This document shows positions 46,401 to 58,299 of a DNA stretch of 64,000 nt, piece after piece. Both the position numbers and the translations under genes were made by a program. Origin of the DNA: Pteria penguin (lineage: Eukaryota > Mollusca > Bivalvia > Pterioida > Pteriidae); assembly GCA_035048485.1 (NCBI GenBank), contig CM068582.1, positions 16,668,001 through 16,732,000 on the forward strand. Reading direction: 5' to 3'. The number at the start of each line of letters is the position of its first letter. Within the stretch, counting starts at the first letter, position 1. The notes beneath the pieces were generated by a model. It ran no database searches. It was given only the letters and a program-made list of their open reading frames with translations, and was not told where the DNA came from.

Positions 46401-49400
46401 ACATATATATAGAACTATATCTCTCCAAGTTACCAGTAAATTACTCGCATTTGCGAGCAAAAATTAATAAGGGCAAGCAAAAAAAAAAAAAACTGCATGT
46501 CGCTTAATGGCCAATAAATAATTGGCACATTAAAACTTCCAGAAATGGATTTCCCAGACCAGTTTGATTTTTACTATTATTTGTATTTACTCTTAATCAT
46601 TTATAGAAAGCTGGTAACGTATCGAACATTTAAATAAACGAGGCATGACCACATCAGCATGGCTTCAAAAGGCAAATATTAATCAAGCCATTTGGCTTCA
46701 AAATCGCAGAAAAATAAACTATTGATAATATTAAAGAGACTGACAAATTTTTAGCATTAAACTATGTACCTTATCCTGAAATTTTTAAGGCGTCGAGCAT
46801 TTGCTCGACAGTCTTCTAGCGATCATAAAAATTTTACCTCTGCACCGCCTTTTTAATTCACGTAACAAAGTAGTACCTTCTTTAAAGTACTTAAAGTAGA
46901 AAAAGTTCTTGCAAAACCGGCTTTGTTATCCTTGTTATTGGAATTTCATTGCATAGAAATAGGTTTGAGCATAGGTCTGCTTAACTTAAATTATCAATAT
47001 ATTGCCCTAAAACACTTATTATTCTGTCACTTATTGTGTGTGTTAAAATATTCATTCGCCGTGATGACGCACGGCAATTATGAATTACAATCGCACTGCA
47101 TGGGAATTTTTCCAAATATGGGGAAGACCATGTGACTTATTGCCTTATTTGGAGAAATCGTAGTAGAACGCTTGTAACACGCGATCAAGGCCTAATTGGA
47201 CAATGAGCGCCAATATGGAAGCCAATCGCGCATAACGAAATATATATAATAATATAATAAAAATATATGTAGATATAAATTTCATTCTAAAAAAGAACAA
47301 ATAAAATATTTCATAGAATCCTAAATATAGACTGGTAATGTGTATCACAAAGATATCTAGACATGTGACCACTAATTCATAACGAAGCTGACCTAGGTTC
47401 ACGTGACACGTTATCGGTTATTTTTATCTCACTGGATTTCGTTTTGTTTCATTCATTTGACCTAGAATCAACAAATATCGACAAAATTAATTACATCATC
47501 AAAGCATCACGAGCCTCTCGTAAATTACATCAGGTACTGTATACCAATGCTGTGTATGCTACTGCAGACGAATTTTAACAATATCTACACGCAGTGTGTA
47601 CAGCCTCTTATCTGCCCTTACCGCCTGTGCTATAAATAGCACTTGCTGGACAGGGAATAGCCTCTACAAAATGGTGGTGGTGACTTGTCTCTTCACGCAG
47701 CGATAGCAAGCAAGAGCAGGTAACTCCAGTCTATCTTAAACAAGCATAGCTTTTTAAACAGTTTAGGTCGCAATTGGAATAACATTAAATGATCAAGATG
47801 TTGGTCACAAAGCCAAATAGCTTTATGTAAATAGGAATAACTTGCTTTTGCGCAGTTGTGAATTTTCCCGCTAAAATTTCTAAAGCCACGCCTCATTCTT
47901 TCCTTATTAGGGAAGTAGCATGTGTATATATCACATGGTTTTCCACATATCTGGAAAAGTTCCCACGAGGGCATAGAAAATGGCAGCCGGGAAAGTTTTC
48001 AAATCGCCTACAAAATTTAATGCGGATGTAAAGGATGACAGCATGGATTAAGACAGAATTTTAGATTGAATGCATGAAAAATAAATTACGTAGAACTTAC
48101 ATGTGAAGATTTTATTCCTAATCAACCGATAAAGTGCGATTGTGATGCACAATCGGCTTGCGTCATTACGGCAAACGGCATGGCGTTGTAGCCCTTACAC
48201 GTGCACATACAATAAACGACTGAATAATAACTAGTGTGTTTGGATGATATATAGAAGCTGTTGGCCCTAGTGTCAGTGTTAGTGGCATAGACAAAAACAG
48301 TAACCTAGACCATATATTAAAACAAATTAAGCATAAGGCTTCCTTATTTTACAGGCAATGGTAACAACTCGTCCATTTCTATCTTTGTAAAAAAAAATGG
48401 CAAAGGTGTTTGATTGATTTCACATGTACATTCTTTGTGAAAAGATATTTGACATATTTTTGCAAGAATGACATAAAAAAAAATAAAATGTTATGATGAT
48501 ATATGACATATGGCTGTTGGTCCTTAAGCTTTTATTTTTACTCAACTCCAAAAATTATCGGAATTCAACAAAAAAGATGAACATGACTGGTCAATTTCTG
48601 CTACTTTTGACAGCTTTAAATGAAATTTAGCTCGACGCCTTTGTGGCTCTTCAAGCCTTTGATTTTCATATTGCTTTTGGACCTTCTTTGGTTCACAGTT
48701 TAACATTCGACTGCCTAATATATGGCAAGCAAAATCTTACTAGCCAAATGTCTAATTATTAAGAAGAAACACTTGGAGCCCTGTATATACATTTGTATCA
48801 TTTTTCATATACATGTACATGAACTACAGAAAAACTAAATTGATTTTCAGGAAATAGTCATTACATAAACCATAAAATAAATAGATAAATATATAACAGT
48901 ATCATCCAAGTCTGAAAGAAATTTTTCACAGTCTTGTTGTATATGTACATTTCACTTTATATTTTATATTTCCCATTCAGAGCAGTTTGAACTCCTCCAT
49001 TCAATATAAGATTCACAATGCAAAGATATACATTAACTCATTATTCTATTATAACGATTGAACTCCAGCATCACAATGAATTAAGGCTAGTGTTTTTATT
49101 TCATTTTGAAACTTACACCATCTCCTAGAACCAATCTTCCCTCAGCATCTGTGTTGTTAATTTCCACTGTTCTACAAAAATATTAAAAAAAAAATACCAA
49201 TGAATATTTCAATGTACAGTAAAACACGTTTATAGCGAATCGCTAGGGACCAATAAAGCTGGTTGGCACTACGCATAGTTCGCCATATGCATATTATGAA
49301 ATATATGCATATTACGAAATATACCGAGGGAAGAAATAAAGTTCGCTATAACCAAATATGTAACAAATCCTGTTTATTTTAGTTAGGAACTACACGGTAT

Positions 49401-52400
49401 ACCATTTACATACATGTACTGAATTCATTTATAAACAATGAGTATATCATACATGTGGTCGTAGTCTGCACTCAAAGACTGTGCAATGCATCAAATCTTC
49501 ATCAGAAGTCAGTTAATTTTTTGTATTTGTCATTGTATCTGATGTTTTATCTGACACAAAATCCTTGAATGTATGAAGACGGTTGAAAATGTCAACATTA
49601 TATCACGTTTTTCAAGTATTGTACTCCATGTATTTTTGCGAATACTAAAGTCCCACACAGTGTCCTTTGCCCGTTATCCTTCACCAACTTTAACAATTAA
49701 TGATATGGTATTTAGTTTTTAATGATATCACTATGCGTTATTATATGGGGAATCCGTTACCAAGGTTAAAATATCCACTCCGTCGCGCTTTTTTTTTGTC
49801 ATACAATTATCGCCTCAAATCTGATCTATGATGGCAAACAAGTTGTTATTACTTATCACGTAATTGTAGTAATCACAGGTAATCAGTTTGTAATAACAGT
49901 GTGTATTTAAGAAGAAATTTAACCACAGGGCCAATGGTTTTGGTTCGCAATATGCATTAGTTTGTACTATTAAAATTCGCTAAAAACGTCAAATTTTCCA
50001 TAACTTTACATGACGATAAGGTCGGGGAATTCATTTTGGTTCGTAATAAGCATGAATTCTTAATAAACGTGTTTTCGTTGTATGTGGAGTTTACTGAAAA
50101 TAGTCTTTACTCACATAAATTTCTAAGTGGGTTATCTAACACAAAAGCGGATACATTTATCACATTAAGCCGGCGTGGCCTAGCGTCGGACTCCTGATCG
50201 GGAGGCCGGGGTTCGAGTCCCGCTCTGGTCATGCCGGTGTCCTGTCTTTCGGATGAGACAGTAAAAACCGAGGCCCCGTGTCGTGGTATGCATGGCACGT
50301 TAAAGATCCCTCACTGCTTCGGGTGGGTCCGTTGCAAAGGTCAAAATTTGTATGCCCCGCATCAGGCAGATGCCGTCACCATATACGTGAAATATTCGTG
50401 GTGTGACGTAAAACAAAAATCAATCAATCAATCATTTATCACATTACTAAACATTTCGAATCATTTTTTGTTCTTAATATCTTTTTCAACAGGATGTGTC
50501 TGTGATGCAGTATTTTTACATGGGAAGTTATTTGGTGTAAAAGGTAAAGACCCCTTGATATTCGTTGAAAGGTAATTACCCAATTAGTAACACTGGTGCC
50601 AAAACAACAAAACCACTGAATGAAAATGAGATGACTGAATTAAATAGATACATAATTATTGGGTCTTTTCGTTAGATAGATTTAATTCCCATATGAGTGG
50701 GTATCTGACATCATATAATTGTGACATCAATCAGTTCTGTGGAAACTGGTGTAAAATTACAGGAAGTAATATACCAATTGCATGACGTTACAATGTTTTG
50801 AAGTCAGATACCGGCTCATATGGGAAATCATTCTGTATAATGAAAAGTTCAAATAGTCGTAAGTGTTGAATAATTATCAATTTTGTAATTTACAAGGAGA
50901 GTTCAATGATCAATCATTAGTTCTGTAATCAGTTTCTCAAATCATAGAAAAAAAATCTAAACAAATCAATTTCTCAAACTGGAAGTAAAGAATGTGAAAA
51001 ATTAGAAAGTTAACCTTTGGAATTCATATTTTTATGAAGAAATCTCAGACCTTCATTGTTCACAGATTCATTCTCTTTAATGAAACAGAATGATCAATCA
51101 TATTATTATGCATTATAATTGCTTGAAAGAACAATACTAAATGTCATTATAAATGTAGGTCTCACCTCCCTGAATACATTGTGAATATGTCATCTGGTCT
51201 ACAGGCAATCGGACCCACAGCATTCTCTGCCAGACAGAATATGGCATGTAGATTCTCTGAGAAACCCTACATCAAAGAGAAATTAATATAGACACTAATA
51301 AGCATATATAGGGACCAGGTAGCACTGCATCTGGTCCTATCAAAATGACTGACTGTAGTGTTCCATATTATGTACCAGTATATGTCACCCAGACAACTTT
51401 CAAGATGACTGGTCAAAAAGCTACTGGTATTTACTAAGCAGGGATATGAAATTCCCCTCTCATTTCTAGTAAATTAATTCATGTATTGTTAAAAAAAAAT
51501 TACTTTCATATTGATCTAAAAATAAGCATGAACATTTCAGAAAATGTTACATTTATTACAATTAGTTAATTTATATCTATTTTGTATAGAAAAATTCTTT
51601 TTTTTTCATCTCTTTGCAAGAAATAACTTCCCAAATAACACACCATTCATGATAACATGCACAATTTGTTTTTTGGTTTGACTCTTGTTCTACATCACAC
51701 CAATATCACACGTGTAATGTGACGGCATCAGCCTTAAACACTGCACAATATCACATGTGTATGGTGACAGCATCAGCCTGAAACATTGCACAATATCGCA
51801 CGTGTATGGTGACGGCATCAGCCTGAAACATTGCACAATATCGCACGTGTATGGTAACGGCATCAGCCTGAAACATTGCACAATATCGCACTTGTATGGT
51901 GACTGAAACATTGCACAGGAATTTAGACCTAATCAACAAGACTCGCCCAAAGCAGTGAGAGATATTTTATGTTCTTGGTGCACCCTGACAGAATACCGAA
52001 AAGCTACCGGCAAGACTTAAACCAGGACCCATTGTGTCGGTCACAAACTAAGCACCTGACTGATTGGGCTATGCTGCTTCTATGATTATATGAAACTTCA
52101 GTTTGGTAATACATCTTAGTCTGAAATTGTTGCTTTTCATTACATACATAACAACATAAATCAAACTGCAACAAAATCATCGAGTAGTTTTCACTGGTAA
52201 GAATTAATTTTTCTCAGCATTTATTTTTTACCATATCATGATCTAACAAAATGTGCAAAACTATAAATTGTTTGAATGAAATCATACACGTATTGATAGT
52301 ATACACTTACACATTTGACAGCGGCATAGAATGCGCCAAGGATACCCGCAGCTCCACCACAGTCTCTTTTCATCCCACACATTCCTGTCTGTAAGTATTG

Positions 52401-55400
52401 ATCAAAGTTAATATATACAACATGAACAGACATTGTTATTCCCGTATTTCCTGATTTTAAGTGGCTGGTACATGAAAAAAATCACATTACGTTCTTTTTA
52501 AACATGAAATGTTTGAGTGCATACTGAAGCATTCTAAATTAAAGGTTTCAGAAAGAAATCACACAACTGAGGGATTTAAAAGAGAGCCTGTATAGCTCAC
52601 TTGACCATGCAGGTGAGCTAAAAATATCAAGATACTATTGTTAAATAAAGAAGACCAAAAGAAATGTTCAGTTTGCATCCCATGTTCCTTAACTAGTTCA
52701 AATGTTCCAATGTATTCACAACAGATTCTTACACAGGCTGTGTCGCAATTTAGAAAAACAATTTAATAAGCAATCCATCCACTTCTTTTTACTTCCATTT
52801 TATTTCCATTTTCATTCATTTCCTTTATACTAACAGTTAAAACAAACATTTTTGTAATTAATTATGTGTGTATTGAAAGCTGCAATATTATATCTTAATG
52901 TATATATGAAAACATCTGATTCAATCACATAGATCCTGTATGCCTGAAAGATGCTCTAGCTTACATAACATGGCACATGATAGACACACTTGATTTTACC
53001 TTAGTTTTGATGCACAATCCACCGGTGTCAAAAACGATACCCTTACCAACCCAAGCTATGGTTTTGGTTGCTCCAGAAGGCTTATGACTCAGAACAACAA
53101 GGGCTGGAGGATTCACAGCTGCCTTGCCAACATTGTATATCCCTAGATTATAAAATTCATCATACATGCAGGACCTTTTTGCTACATCAAAAGACATAAT
53201 TCACATAATGCTTTTTATTAGCAATAAACGAAAACAAATGTTATCAAATGAAAAGATGCCGGAAAGAGATGTTCTGTATCGTATCCGATACTCTCTGCAA
53301 TAATTCTTCTGAACACTCCTTATCTTAGTAATCTTCACTAGCCAATAATCATAGCCCCTTCTAACCTGGAAAGTTTCATATATAGATCTGTATCTCTAAA
53401 TGCAGTACATGTACATATTCTAGTAATTCTTCCTGAATTACTTAATTAAAAAACCAGTGAAACACTTTTATTATGTCACAGTATGCTTCTTTCTGCAAAA
53501 TTCTTGTTATGCTTCATATTAACAGTTTTTCAGTTAAATTCATATCAGACCGAGTTTGAAAACTGGTTGAAAGCAATGATTTTTTTTCTGCAATACAGAA
53601 AAACTAAGAAAACTAAATACAACTTACCTCCAAAACCTTGTTTATTAAGGTCTTCCCCTTGAATGATGAATGGTTTTATTTGGAGTGCTTGCCCAACTTG
53701 TTTGATTTCCTGAGAAGAAAATAAAGTTTGAAAATAATTACATATATAGACCTATCAACAGACCTGTCTAATAATAACTAGCAGTGTGCGATTTTACCAG
53801 TATATCGGTATATTGCAATATTTTACATGGTGATAATATATATCCCAATATGAAAACCAGGGTCTGGCGCCATAAATTGAGAATATACTGAAGTCAAAAA
53901 TTTCATTTTAATTGATTCCATTATCAATCGTTCAAATAAATTTTAATGCAGAATGGTTTAATTCTATTTATCAGTAGAATAAAACTAAATAAAATCCAAA
54001 TCCCAGTTATTAATTCATTGATGAACAGAAGAATATGAATTTTTGACTTAAGTATATTCTCAGTTTATGGCGCCGGACCCAGATACCAGTATTTGACAAT
54101 ATATCTTAAAAATAAGGATAAGTCACTAAAATCAATGAAGTGAGCTAAACACATCCAAAATCTCAGAATTCAATTTGTAGACCATCAAAGGATACAAACT
54201 GAGAAGACTAAATTTTGAAACCGGATACAGTAAAGTATCCATATACCGGTACCTGATGACAAATTGTGCTAATGATTCTGAGACACCAAAAATTTTATGG
54301 GATTTAAAGAACAAAACTAATTCATTAATTCACATTTATTGTTATGTGAACCAATGTTAAGAGCAGATTCCACAATAAATTGTTATTTTCAATCAGATTC
54401 AATGAAATTTTTCTTTTCTTCTTATTATTAGTATAACCACTGCACTTCCCTCTGGAAGTCTAAGAGAGATTTTTACAAGAAATGAAACTGTAATGGTTCA
54501 CTAAAATTTTTACTTATATAACCTTGTATTTCAATGAACAGTTGTTCATCTGTTTTTTATTCTAAGGTTGATTTCTCCACACACCTCTATAAATTTATTG
54601 GTATGCATATCAGAACAAGGAACATCAACAATCATAGCGCTGGTGCGTATCCCATGAGCCATTGCTGTTAAACTATCCAAATCCTCTGAAGTCAAAGTCA
54701 TGTCCTTTTCTGACCCAACCAAAAGGAATTCTACAGTGACAGTGTAGGATGCAGTGGACTGGTTTGATTTGGCAGAGTATAATGGAAATATCCTGGCAAT
54801 GGCACAACCTGATGCCAAAACATCACAGCGCTCACATACTATCTGTAGTTATACATAAAACAAGTTATGTAATACTTCTTGCTTTCTGTAGACTTAAGTC
54901 ATTGAGTATATACATTAAGCAGATCGATGAAGTCTTATAAATAACAATAATTGAGAATGATATATTAAAATGACACATTTCAGATTGAAATTTGATTTGC
55001 ATTTCTTTTACAGTAATGAAAATGCATAATGTCAACATTACATTCATTTTTATTTTTCCAGTGCAGTTTCTGTAGAGTAATAATTAATCTTTTACTTGAT
55101 TTTTGCCCTTAATGAAATGCTACGCTACTCTGAATTCACTGCAAACTTTTTTCAAAAATATTACAAAAACTAGCCTATCGTACCACAATAGATTCTTCGG
55201 TTCCACTGAGACAGTTTTTCACGACTTTTCCGAGAGAGTGAGCTCGAGATGGAGCATTATGTCTGCTACATTTTGTTGGCAGAGCAGCTACAGTGGCATT
55301 TGTTAACCACAATGGACAGGAATCCGTTGGTGAAGGGTTCAAAGAGTTCACAGCAGCATTGTACGTCTGGAATGAAAACATCTACTTCAAGCACCACTTC

Positions 55401-56914
55401 CATATGTTTTGTACACAGGACTTCATAACCTTATTTGTTTTGTTGATTTTAATTTAAAAAAATGCATCAATCCACAATACAGAATCTCTCATTTTAAATT
55501 CCCATATTTTGCAACATCAACTTATTAAAATCATAAATGTTAGGCAAAATCAGCTGTTACAAAATTACTGCAATTCTTTTTGCTGGGAATATAAGTGTAA
55601 CAGAACTTGTTCAATGAATACTGTAATTACCATATATAATGTACACAAGTGTATAATGCACAGTACCCAAGTTGAGAAAAAATGTCAAGAAAAGCCTTAC
55701 TTTCTAAGCATAGTCTGCAGGATAAAACGTTGTGTTAATATACTTCCTATATATTCTGATCATAATACACGAGGGTCCTTGGCCATAAACTGAGAAAATA
55801 CTTAGGTCATAATTTCAAATTCCTGTGTTTAACAAAGAATTAATAACTGGAATTCGGATTTTATTCAACTTTATTCTATCCATAAATAGAATTAAACCAT
55901 TCTGCATGACAGTTTATTTGAACGCTTGATAATGGAATAAATTAAAATGAAATAATTGACTTAAGTATTTTCTCAGTTTATGGCCATGGACCCTGGTTTT
56001 CACAGTTTAAGCAAACATTGGCCAAAATTTTTGACAAAATTTAAGACAATTTTGAACTTCTCTGCAAGGATGGCTTTAGGATATTTCAAATATTTTAAGA
56101 TAATTTTAGGATAAGTTTATTTAATTTGAGAAGGCTTATCGACATTGACTCATATGCATCTTTCCCCCAAGATTTTAAATCTGCTTGCATATATAGTTTA
56201 TCAACCATTTCCACGCTTTAAATCATACTCTATTTGATAATCCAGAATATTCACTTTTCAGCATTGACCTATTTGAAATTGGTATGAAAGGCTTTGAAAC
56301 AGAAATCCAAAAAAACATTTAAACTAATTCATGTAAAGAGTTATGTCATAGTGATGAAGTTGTTTGCCTCGGTATGTAACAATGTATCGGTTAAAAATAC
56401 CACAAATTTAGGATTTGTACAAAACATTAAAACAATTTCATGACATACCTTCACAATGCTTTGACTGAATTTATTTTCATAAGGATTAAATTTATTTTCA
56501 ATTAAATGTATGAAAATCTATAATTTTAGGACAAACTTGAAGCCCTGGTACAGTACAGTCCAAGTGTTTTGGAAAAATTGCACAAAACGCAGAGAAAAAA
56601 CACCTGAAATAACAAGGGGAATCAATGGTGGAAATTTGCCTGTGTTCAATCACACCTTTGTAAAATACACTGTGTATTGTGTAATTCTTGAATTTACAGG
56701 TCTGGATGTGGCCCACTGGGACCAATAGGAAAATTAAAAAACACCTGGACTATACTGTAATGCTTACCTCTGATGATACTCTTGGTTGTAATTTAACCTT
56801 CACATCATCATAAGAGATCTTTGCCAAATTCTTAGCCTGACCTACTATAACCACTGGTTTAGTCTGTGGGTCAGACTGACTGAGAGCGGCAGAAAACTTC
56901 AACTGTACTGGCAT
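43487..56914 (-). CDS. NPEPL1: Probable M17 leucyl aminopeptidase, NPEPL1-like
   Basis: Twelve coding exons, 525 codons: 56768-56914, 55184-55366, 54585-54842, 53628-53709, 53000-53142, 52311-52388, 51166-51266, 49117-49171, 45817-45898, 44755-44918, 44282-44392 and 43487-43660. All borders are GT/AG and the phases agree. The family are dinuclear-metal aminopeptidases, usually hexameric and cytosolic. The expected ligands and catalytic residues are present: Lys257 and Asp262 in GKGIVFDTGG, Lys269, Asp280 in MKRDCGGAA, and Asp339, Glu341 and Arg343 in NTDAEGR. Each is offset by +7 from bovine lens leucine aminopeptidase numbering. Length matches human NPEPL1 (523). The C-terminus carries VKRIKRSK, comparable to the basic human tail. 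An acceptor-like AACAG lies about 25 bases before the start codon, so a 5' untranslated exon probably exists upstream. Confidence 0.95.
45438..45612. mobile_element. MITE with acagt ends in NPEPL1 intron
   Basis: The left end acagtccaacctgtct and the right end agcaggttttactgt are imperfect inverted repeats. The interior repeats 'cttaatacaggtgg / cttaagacaggcg' words. Similar internal words occur at 1960-2070. Confidence 0.6.
46420..48790. mobile_element. Candidate larger DNA transposon in NPEPL1 intron
   Basis: The intron between exons 8 and 9 holds about 2.4 kb unlike its surroundings. The ends show weak inverted similarity (tctccaagttac near 46424; complement gctccaagtgtt near 48782). A stronger inner inverted pair is aaggcgtcgagc (46796) and gctcgacgcctt (48628). 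The interior has an unassigned 93-codon minus-strand frame (47693-47974) and a 23-codon plus frame starting at 48001 region with MAAGKVFKSP. No transposase domain is recognisable. A hAT-like derivative is my guess only. Confidence 0.35.
49216..50081. mobile_element. Non-autonomous DNA transposon, about 866 bp
   Basis: The left end acagtaaaacacgtttatag and the right end taataaacgtgttttcgttg are inverted copies of one another with some mismatches. Several 'ttcgc(a/t)ata' and 'tatgcatatta' words lie inside. The end sequence is reminiscent of pogo/Tigger-type termini. It begins about 43 bp from the acceptor of NPEPL1-like exon 8. Confidence 0.55.
50170..50440 (+). mobile_element. Well-preserved SINE, family A
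   Basis: tRNA-like head with A box gcgtggcctagcgtcgga and perfect B box gggttcgagtccc. The body contains gtctttcggatgagacagt, ggcacgttaaagatccctc and gcatcaggcagatgccg, and the tail is (aatc)n. It is the best reference copy here; seven others in the window share the central body. The layout fits V-SINE-type mollusc elements; assignment by name is inference. Confidence 0.8.
51700..51925. repeat. 45-bp tandem repeat, about five copies
   Basis: The unit contains cacaatatcgcacgtgtatg, then gtgacggcatcagcctgaaa and cattg. Phased starts are at 51744, 51789 and 51834. The last unit is truncated. Several copies carry gcacgtg. It lies in the NPEPL1-like intron between exons 6 and 7. The repeating open frames are artefacts of a period divisible by three. 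Confidence 0.85.
53860..54080 (+). mobile_element. MITE pair, member 1 (NPEPL1 intron 3)
   Basis: The ends gggtctggcgccataaattg and cagtttatggcgccggaccc are inverted repeats. The 221-bp interior matches the element at 55773-55993 in reverse orientation across its whole length. Confidence 0.8.
54081..54584. other. NPEPL1 intron 3 remainder
   Basis: AT-rich intron sequence between the MITE and exon 3. I see no further element. Confidence 0.5.
55773..55993 (-). mobile_element. MITE pair, member 2 (NPEPL1 intron 1)
   Basis: The ends are gggtccttggccataaactg and cagtttatggccatggaccc. In reverse complement it aligns end to end with 53860-54080, for example at the shared ttcattttaatt and gcagaatggtttaattctat words. 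Confidence 0.8.
56550..56758. mobile_element. MITE ending about 8 bp from NPEPL1 exon 1 donor
   Basis: The ends acagtacagtccaagtgttt and aaacacctggactatactgt are inverted repeats. The intron begins at 56767 on the minus strand, so only the splice-donor consensus separates exon 1 from the element. Its ends resemble those of 59908-60148. Confidence 0.7.
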
Positions 56915-57329
56915 CCTGATCGTTCACTCTCGACTCCTGTTACAAAATGAATATAAGTTTGTCTATGTTGAAAACATTTTTTTCATGATTTATAATGATA
57001 TTCTATTAAGTTACTCTAGCATTAATGCAGCTGCACTAGTCTTAAACTCTATCTCAGATAGCTCAGTTGTTTCAACATCTGTAAAGTAGATGGAGGATTC
57101 TGGACCTAAAACCCTGTCTGGCCATTATGTTTTACTCATCCTATTGCAGAATTGCCAAATGGTGCCTAAATTATATTGCCTGATTGCTGTCACTCCCATC
57201 AACAAATTTTCAACAATTAATTAGTTATGGAGGAAAATTATTTTACCATCCAATGACAATAGTTCTGTAGTTGACCTGAAGAGATCTATTTCTCACAATC
57301 TAGGTAAACGAGATATATTTAACATTGTA

Positions 57330-57640
57330 GGCCAACTCAATCTCATTGTTTGTTTTTGTTATTGTTTTACACAACTCCAAGATTATTGCACTTATATATG
57401 TTGGCAGTGCCTCTCTGGTGTACTGCTTCATAATTTTGTTCCATGCAATGGACCCATCCAAAGCAGTGAGGGATCTTTTACACACCAATATTTTCCATGA
57501 CACACAACCTGGATTACTGTATCATCTGAAGAAATAAATGGGAGGCAGAAAGCCATTCATCATCTGAAAATCCAAGCAAACAGCCGGAATTGAATCCAGA
57601 TCCTCTAATCTGAAATCAAATGTATTAACTCTGGAGTAAC
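57330..57640 (-). mobile_element. Degenerate SINE, family A, minus orientation
   Basis: On the plus strand it shows tattgttttacacaactcca, ggacccatccaaagcagtga gggatctttta and, further on, a decayed B box (ccggaattgaatccaga). These are the same landmarks, reversed, as in 50170-50440. Confidence 0.6.
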
Positions 57641-58299
57641 AGTGACCGTCAGATATTCTGAGGATCCAATATAGTGGGGGCGCTTCAGATCAATGAATCT
57701 TCGATTCACTGGACCTTTGGACTATTGGATCTTCAAATTATCAGGCATTCAAATCATCGTACTATCAGGCCTTCGGAGTATCAAGTCTTCAGACTATAAG
57801 ACCTAAGTCAGAGTATTAGGTTTTGAGACTATCAAATCTCCCAACTATTTAATAATCCTGCAACGGAAGAGCTAATTTGTCCCGATTTTATACACAAAAT
57901 ATTAGATGAACCATGGCTGCAAAAATCTCCTCATTTCAGACGACATGTCAGGTTTCTCAATAAGATTAGAAGTAGCAGGTGAATTTAAAGAAAGTAGGAG
58001 GTGACATGCGAGCGCCAAAGGCGCGAGCCCTGCTAGGGGGGTCCGTGGGCACTAGGCACTAGGAGGCATTTCCTGGCTTTTGGGCACTAAAATGACATTA
58101 GAATGATCAGTAAAATGTCAGCAAATTGTGCTGTTTAAAGTGATAATATAGAAATTTTGTCTTGGGTATGAGAGTTTGGTGGTAACCATTTTACCAAATC
58201 ACTTGGATGATTCATCTCTAAGTTGGCACAACAAGTTCGCAGAATAGACATATATAGAATATTTGCTGAGTAAATGCAGTAAGTGGAGGGCCCAATGTA

